Shown here: positions 59,756 through 64,000 of the stretch, one piece after another
Layout of the letters: each line of letters begins with the position of its first letter
Numbering within the stretch: position 1 is the first letter of the stretch
Translations under genes and position numbers: made by a program
The notes under the pieces: model-generated
The model's input: only the letters and a program-made list of their open reading frames with translations
What the model was told of the DNA's origin: nothing
Database searches by the model: none
Assembly: GCA_963844625.1 (NCBI GenBank)
Contig: CAWJPF010000009.1
Span: 62,001 to 126,000, forward strand
Origin: Palsa-504 sp963844625
Lineage (GTDB): Bacteria; Actinomycetota; Actinomycetes; Streptosporangiales; Streptosporangiaceae
Reading direction: 5' to 3'
DNA: 64,000 nt

Positions 59756-60639
59756 GATGCGCGGGCGGCCTGGGGCGGGACCATCGCGGGAATCTGACCG
59801 GCCCGCGGGAAGTGGACCCAGCCCTTCCGGCGCTGGTTCCCGACGGTTACGGTCACGATGGGCGAGAACTCTTCGTCATCGATGCCGTCGTAGCCGTGCC
59901 GGATGACAGACCGGTAGATGACATCTGAGGCGACCAAGGCCAGCGGCAGCCTCGCCCGGCGCAGGTGGGCCTTGAACTTGGGTGCGTCCAGCAGCCGGAA
60001 CGCCACGTCCAGGTCCTCGCCGAAGAATCCCTTGCCGTCATAGTGAACCTCGCCTGCGTGGATGACCGCGCGCAGGCGCAGCATCCGCGGCTGGTCATCC
60101 AGGGAGATGCCGCTGTTGTGCGCGACCAGGGCCCGGGCCAGAGCCGGCATCAGGCGGCTGAGGAGCAACGGCTTCGGGAACTCGTCGCAGGGATGGACTA
60201 GGACGAGGACTCCGTCCCCGCGATCGGTAAACGGATCGTGGAAGTCCTCGTTGATCCCGACCACGCCGAGGGCCTCCACCACGAGGCGGTACACCTGCTC
60301 GCGTAGCTCTTCCTTGACGGGGTTGGTCCGCTGGGTAGAGCCTTCGATGTCCACGGCCAGGATGCTCCTGTGTACCGGGAGAGTTGTGTGTATCGGGAGA
60401 GTTGCCGCCCGGCGCGGCCGCTTGCCATTGAGTGGTGATGTGCCACCCTTACTCGAAGACAAGCCGGAAGGCCGTCGGCCACGTGGCCGGATTGGAGTGG
60501 CCGCCACCATACCGATCGCCTGCACCGTCGCCATCATGAGAATCAGGCGGGCCATACTGAGGCGGAGATCCTGCCGCACCGGTCCCCGGTACACCCCTGT
60601 GATCCGCTGTCGGCCTAGCTGGTAAGGCTGAAGATGCAT
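59752..60639 (-). CDS. Class III nucleotide cyclase-like protein
   Basis: 295 residues. The C-terminal 200 match a cyclase homology domain: first metal aspartate in ILAVDIEGSTQR, second in RGDGVLVLV, substrate region FGEDLDVAFRLLDAP. The usual Asn before the Arg of the catalytic pair is replaced, so activity is doubtful. The N-terminus is basic and Pro-rich. GGGGAG six bases before the ATG fixes the start. Common in actinomycetes as an orphan; here it faces a Crp-family gene. Confidence 0.78.
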   Translation of the reverse strand: MHLQPYQLGRQRITGVYRGPVRQDLRLSMARLILMMATVQAIGMVAATPIRPRGRRPSGLSSSKGGTSPLNGKRPRRAATLPIHTTLPVHRSILAVDIEGSTQRTNPVKEELREQVYRLVVEALGVVGINEDFHDPFTDRGDGVLVLVHPCDEFPKPLLLSRLMPALARALVAHNSGISLDDQPRMLRLRAVIHAGEVHYDGKGFFGEDLDVAFRLLDAPKFKAHLRRARLPLALVASDVIYRSVIRHGYDGIDDEEFSPIVTVTVGNQRRKGWVHFPRAGQIPAMVPPQAARAS

Positions 60640-60793
60640 GGCTGCTCCCCAACGTCCCCAAACGTCACCTAAGTCTCTGACCTGGGTTTATGCCTCTTTG
60701 CGTAAACTTTGGCTCGTTTAACTCGTTCCCTGTCAGGTTTGACATAAAACGCGTTAAGTCTGTCAAGCTCCGAAAGTCTGGGTAAAATTTCGG

Positions 60794-60799
60794 TAAGCT
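60794..60799 (+). promoter_or_regulatory. Candidate -10 box of the HTH protein gene
   Basis: TAAGCT lies 115 bases before the chosen ATG and only 3 before a GTG (60803), too close for a leaderless start there. A leader of about 105 bases is implied. Confidence 0.35.
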
Positions 60800-60913
60800 G
60801 TCGTGGAGTCGGACACGCAAGGGCGGTCGACGATGGTACAACCAAGTGTTCCCCCGCCGGTCGACCCTTCCCGGCGGTCACATCGGTCGCGAGAGCCTGA
60901 GAATGGAGGTTGG

Positions 60914-62044
60914 ATGGTTGCCGACAGTGACCACCCGTCCATTCCGGCTCGCAGGCTGGCCGACCGGTTGCGGGATCTGCGTGAGCGGGAGTACAAACAG
61001 CTGACCCAGAAGCAAGCGCCCCTCACCCAGAAACAGCTGGCCAAGGTCCTAGGCGGCGCCGAAGCCCTCAGCATCGCGACGGTCTCCCTGTGGGAAAAGC
61101 CCGGCTCGAACCGGCTGCCTCCGCCGCAACGGCTGGCCACGTACGCCCGGCTGTTCTGTACTAGCCGGTCCTTCGAGGTCGGCGCGCCACGTCTGCTCCG
61201 CGACGACGAGCTGACCGAGCAGGAGCAGCAGCAGGAGGCCGGGCTTTACGCCGAGTTGCTGGCGTTGCGCGAGCGAGCACAGTCGACCGGATCTGCCGCC
61301 GCGGCGGGACGCGAGCAGCTGGCTGCACCTGAGCGCCGCGGTTCGATCTGGCGCGTTCCGGACGGCCAAGCGGTCAGCATCGTCTGTTCCGACGCCCTCG
61401 AGGCGGATCGCCCCTCGTACGCCGATCCCAGCCACCTGAACTACAGCCGGTACGCCAAGTACGCCGATCTCGACGCCATCGTCGAAGTCTACGGGCAGGT
61501 AAAGGCCGACAACCCCGCGGCGAGCATGGTACGGCTGCTGTCGCCGCACGAGCTATTGCAGGACTTCGCCCTCAATCACCTAATTGTCGTGGGCGGGGCA
61601 GCGGTCTATGACGTGGCGCCCTATTTTGCCCAGGATATCCCCCTCCCGCAGGCCGAACCGATTCCCGGCACCGACACCCATGTTTTCAAGTGCCGCGTGG
61701 GAGATGAAGTAAGAGAGTTCACGTCTACGCGGGATGAAGATGGCGTCCTGGTCGAGGATATCGGCTTGATCGCGCGGGGTGAGCATCCGCATGCCCCCGG
61801 GCACACCGTAACCATGCTAAGCGGCATTACCAGCCGCGGCGTTCACGGCGCCGCACTCGGATTCATTATCGGACAAGTCAGAGACGAAAACGAAGAGTAC
61901 CTTCGGGGCGCGTTCGGAAATGCTAATGCATTCTGCATTGTCATGCGCGTGCCCGTCATACAAAACATCGCGTTGCCGCCTAATCTAGCGCGCGACAATG
62001 TTCGCCTATACGAATGGTCGAGTGAGACAGGAGCGTGCTGGTGA
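60914..62044 (+). CDS. XRE-type HTH protein with unknown C-terminal domain
   Basis: 376 residues from the ATG with GGAGG four bases upstream; an open frame reaches back to a GTG at 60803. Residues 10-85 form a helix-turn-helix (RLADRLRDLREREYKQL, LTQKQLAKVLGGAEALSIAT). The C-terminal 200 residues (VRLLSPHELLQDFALNHLIV, GGAAVYDVAPYF, VFKCRVGDEVREF, NANAFCIVMRVPVIQNIAL) resemble a domain seen after HTHs in actinomycetes; no function known. GTGA overlap with the glycosyltransferase gene. Confidence 0.75.
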   Translation: MVADSDHPSIPARRLADRLRDLREREYKQLTQKQAPLTQKQLAKVLGGAEALSIATVSLWEKPGSNRLPPPQRLATYARLFCTSRSFEVGAPRLLRDDELTEQEQQQEAGLYAELLALRERAQSTGSAAAAGREQLAAPERRGSIWRVPDGQAVSIVCSDALEADRPSYADPSHLNYSRYAKYADLDAIVEVYGQVKADNPAASMVRLLSPHELLQDFALNHLIVVGGAAVYDVAPYFAQDIPLPQAEPIPGTDTHVFKCRVGDEVREFTSTRDEDGVLVEDIGLIARGEHPHAPGHTVTMLSGITSRGVHGAALGFIIGQVRDENEEYLRGAFGNANAFCIVMRVPVIQNIALPPNLARDNVRLYEWSSETGACW

Positions 62045-63408
62045 CTGCCATGCTAGATGCCGATGCACAGCTAACCGCAGCCAGCAGTGACAGGGAACTC
62101 CCGAAACCATACCGGCTTAAGTCGTACACTCACCTGCTCCGCTTTCCCGAGATTACGGATGCCGCGCCCGGAGCTAGCGGCCGGAGCGTCGATGCGATTA
62201 TCGTCCCTACGGTCCGCTCACCCGAGCAGCTTCGCTCCGCGGTCAGACTCGCCGCGGAGGCAGGGTGCCAGCTGATCGTTCTGTACACCGAGAGTTTTCC
62301 GGCCGAGTTGTCATCGGTCCTCGACGAGATGCAGCCGGGCCTGGCCACGGTGCTGGCGGTAGGCTCCGGCGTCACGCATCCCTTGCTCGACCTCGCGGCG
62401 GGCCTGCCCCAGACGGCAGTGTCGTCGTCTGCCCTTGATATCAGCCGGAAGCGAAACCTGGGCTTGCTGATAGGCCGCGCCTGCGGGTGGACCAGTATGC
62501 TCTTTCTCGACGATGATATCCGCAAGGTTAACGGGGAAAAGCTCAGGTCAGCGGCTAAGCTGCTCGATGAATATCCAGTCGTCGGACTTCAGGTAACTAA
62601 GTATCCCGACGCGTCGGTAGTCGGACACGCTTTCCGGCTGACCGGGCATGGCCAGCGGCCATTTATATCCGGTGGTTCGCTACTGGTAAATCCGCAACGT
62701 CTCAACGGCTTCTTTCCGGCCGTCTATCATGAGGACTGGCTGTGCCTGATCAGCCATCTCAGGTGCGGTGAGGTTGCTATCGGCGGTACTGTAGGACAGC
62801 TGCCCTACAAGCCATTTACTACGCCCCAGCGCGCACGGCTTGAAGAGTTTGGCGATACCCTTGCGGCTGGTCTTCTCGAACTTGTCGATGACCAGCATCA
62901 AACAAGTAATACAGCACCGGCCGGCCGTGCAGATATTGCGACTGCAGCTGAGTATGACTATTGGCGTGAAGCAACCGCGGTACACTTCTGGGCAGAAATT
63001 CTACAGCGACGTGGCGCCCTGCTTGATAACATCGCAGGACGCCTGAAGGTAATTCGCCCACCCGACCCGAGGCCACTGGAGTGCGTCCGGGCCGCACAGC
63101 AGCGTCACCGGGAGCTTACACCAGAAGAATTTGCTTCATTTACTGAACAGTGGCTCGCCGTGCTCGCCGCCTGGCGTAGCTGGCTGCCTTGCCGTACCCA
63201 CGCGAATTCGGTGAGTAAGGCCCTGGCGGATCTGGGTCTGCTGCACGCTGTCCGCAGTTACGAGACGCGCCCTCAGCAAGCTCCGGCGCGGGGCATACGC
63301 TGGACCGGCGGTTTCGCGGGTCGCTGGGGCCGCCGGGCCGCCGCCGACGGCCGGCAGAGGTTCGGGTTCCTGGGGCAGCGCTTATCGCGACGGCCGTCCG
63401 GCACTTAG
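62041..63408 (+). CDS. GT-A-like glycosyltransferase, unknown role
   Basis: 455 residues. VDAIIVPTVRSPEQLRSAV resembles the nucleotide-binding start and SMLFLDDDIRKVN supplies a DXD-type metal motif (about residue 160); FISGGSLLVNPQRLNGFFP and YHEDWLCLISHL resemble the acceptor side. The sequence does not match the common families I know. A GTG at 62041 with AGGAG seven bases upstream overlaps the HTH gene's stop, so the two are coupled. A+T content is somewhat higher than nearby. Convergent with an MFS gene via overlapping stops. Confidence 0.7.
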   Translation: MTAMLDADAQLTAASSDRELPKPYRLKSYTHLLRFPEITDAAPGASGRSVDAIIVPTVRSPEQLRSAVRLAAEAGCQLIVLYTESFPAELSSVLDEMQPGLATVLAVGSGVTHPLLDLAAGLPQTAVSSSALDISRKRNLGLLIGRACGWTSMLFLDDDIRKVNGEKLRSAAKLLDEYPVVGLQVTKYPDASVVGHAFRLTGHGQRPFISGGSLLVNPQRLNGFFPAVYHEDWLCLISHLRCGEVAIGGTVGQLPYKPFTTPQRARLEEFGDTLAAGLLELVDDQHQTSNTAPAGRADIATAAEYDYWREATAVHFWAEILQRRGALLDNIAGRLKVIRPPDPRPLECVRAAQQRHRELTPEEFASFTEQWLAVLAAWRSWLPCRTHANSVSKALADLGLLHAVRSYETRPQQAPARGIRWTGGFAGRWGRRAAADGRQRFGFLGQRLSRRPSGT

Positions 63409-64000
63409 CGCGTCATGGCCGGAGCCCTGGATTCGGCCGGATCGAGGCGGGCGGCGGTGCGGGCGGCCGTGTCCAGCGCCCACCGGCTTGTGGTGACCAA
63501 GCCGAGGATGAAGACCACGACGCCGCAGGCGGCCAGCAGCAGCCAGCCGGCGTGGCTGGCCGCCACGAACCCGGCGCGAAGCGGGCCGTGCAGGCTTGCG
63601 GCCAGAATCGAACCGGTGACGGCGACGCCGAGCGAGGTGCCGACCTGGCGGCTGGTCGACGCTATCCCCGAGGCCACGCCGGCCTGGGAGAAGGGCATCC
63701 CGGACACCGCCGCCTGGGTGATAGGCGCGTTCACCATTCCGGCTCCGAGGCCGAAGACAGCGAACGCGATGATGAGCGAGGACGTCGGTGACGACGCGGT
63801 GATCCCGGACACGAGGACTCCGCCTGCCGCGAGGGCCGCGCCCGCCCCCATCATCGGCAGGCGCCCGCCCCGGCGGGCGAGTACCCGGCTGGAGCCGACC
63901 GCGCCGACCGCCATCGCCACCGCCATCGGCAGCATGTGCAGGCCCGCGTTCAGCGCGGACAGGCCCCGGACGTCCTGCAGGTACAGGGTGGCCAGGAACA
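63405..64000 (-). CDS. MFS transporter (partial, cut by right edge)
   Basis: The C-terminal six spans of an EmrB/QacA-type exporter. The frame is open to the right edge: FLATLYLQDVRGLSALNAGL continues into LPMAVAMAVGAVGSSRVLAR and GLGAGMVNAPITQAAVSGMP. N-terminal half is outside the window. Its stop overlaps the glycosyltransferase stop in TTAG. Confidence 0.87.
   Translation of the reverse strand, partial: FLATLYLQDVRGLSALNAGLHMLPMAVAMAVGAVGSSRVLARRGGRLPMMGAGAALAAGGVLVSGITASSPTSSLIIAFAVFGLGAGMVNAPITQAAVSGMPFSQAGVASGIASTSRQVGTSLGVAVTGSILAASLHGPLRAGFVAASHAGWLLLAACGVVVFILGLVTTSRWALDTAARTAARLDPAESRAPAMTR

Noticed and set aside
1..64000. Integrated element or prophage boundaries
   Set aside because: No integrase, transposase, tRNA-flanked direct repeat or phage structural gene was recognised.

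Overview
The window is about 64 kb of very high-GC DNA with dense genes on both strands, many GTG starts, frequent 4-base ATGA/GTGA overlaps, an F420-type luciferase-like enzyme, mycofactocin genes (mftD, mftE, mftF), GAF-ANTAR and HxlR regulators. This points to a soil-type actinomycete (Actinomycetota); I cannot name the genus. At least thirteen genes have a TAnnnT -10 box only 6-8 bases before the start codon, so leaderless transcripts look common here.

Layout. 1-3400: branched-chain amino acid type ABC transporter (livGFHM, leftward; livM cut by the window edge). 3.5-8.2 kb: M1 aminopeptidase N and acetoacetyl-CoA synthetase. 8.2-14.9 kb: a conserved protein of unknown function, a 50-bp palindromic repeat, a decayed pirin gene, a large NHL-propeller/phospholipase C fusion, and a three-gene YceI operon. 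15-19.3 kb: a phosphonate-breakdown island (GntR regulator, TmpB-like HD oxygenase, TmpA-like dioxygenase, FAD amine oxidoreductase, PhnX-like hydrolase). 19.3-26.3 kb: a LacI-controlled ABC importer operon ending in a metallophosphoesterase, possibly feeding the island.

26.4-38.5 kb: tyrosine phosphatase, STAS protein, GAF-ANTAR regulator, ABC exporter, MetE-like methyltransferase, a molybdate/tungstate-type ABC importer, aldehyde dehydrogenase, an HxlR/thioesterase divergent pair. 38.6-42.9 kb: LLM oxidoreductase, unknown protein, LON-domain protein, quinone-oxidoreductase-like MDR and nitronate monooxygenase. 43.0-50.2 kb: the most striking unit, five translationally coupled genes (SWIM zinc finger, DUF5691-like, MoxR AAA+ ATPase, DUF5682-like, VWA), apparently an ATPase-driven machine of unknown role.

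50.2-55.1 kb: a methyltransferase and a broken-up mycofactocin locus in which mftD, mftF and mftE are present but no mftA, mftB or mftC is visible. 55.3-60.6 kb: DUF1003 membrane protein, a 14-TM MFS exporter, an FmdB-type zinc ribbon protein, a membrane protein coupled to a Crp-family regulator, and a class III cyclase-like protein. 60.9-64 kb: an HTH protein coupled to a GT-A-like glycosyltransferase of unknown role, then an MFS transporter cut by the right edge. No rRNA, tRNA, CRISPR array, transposase or prophage gene was recognised.
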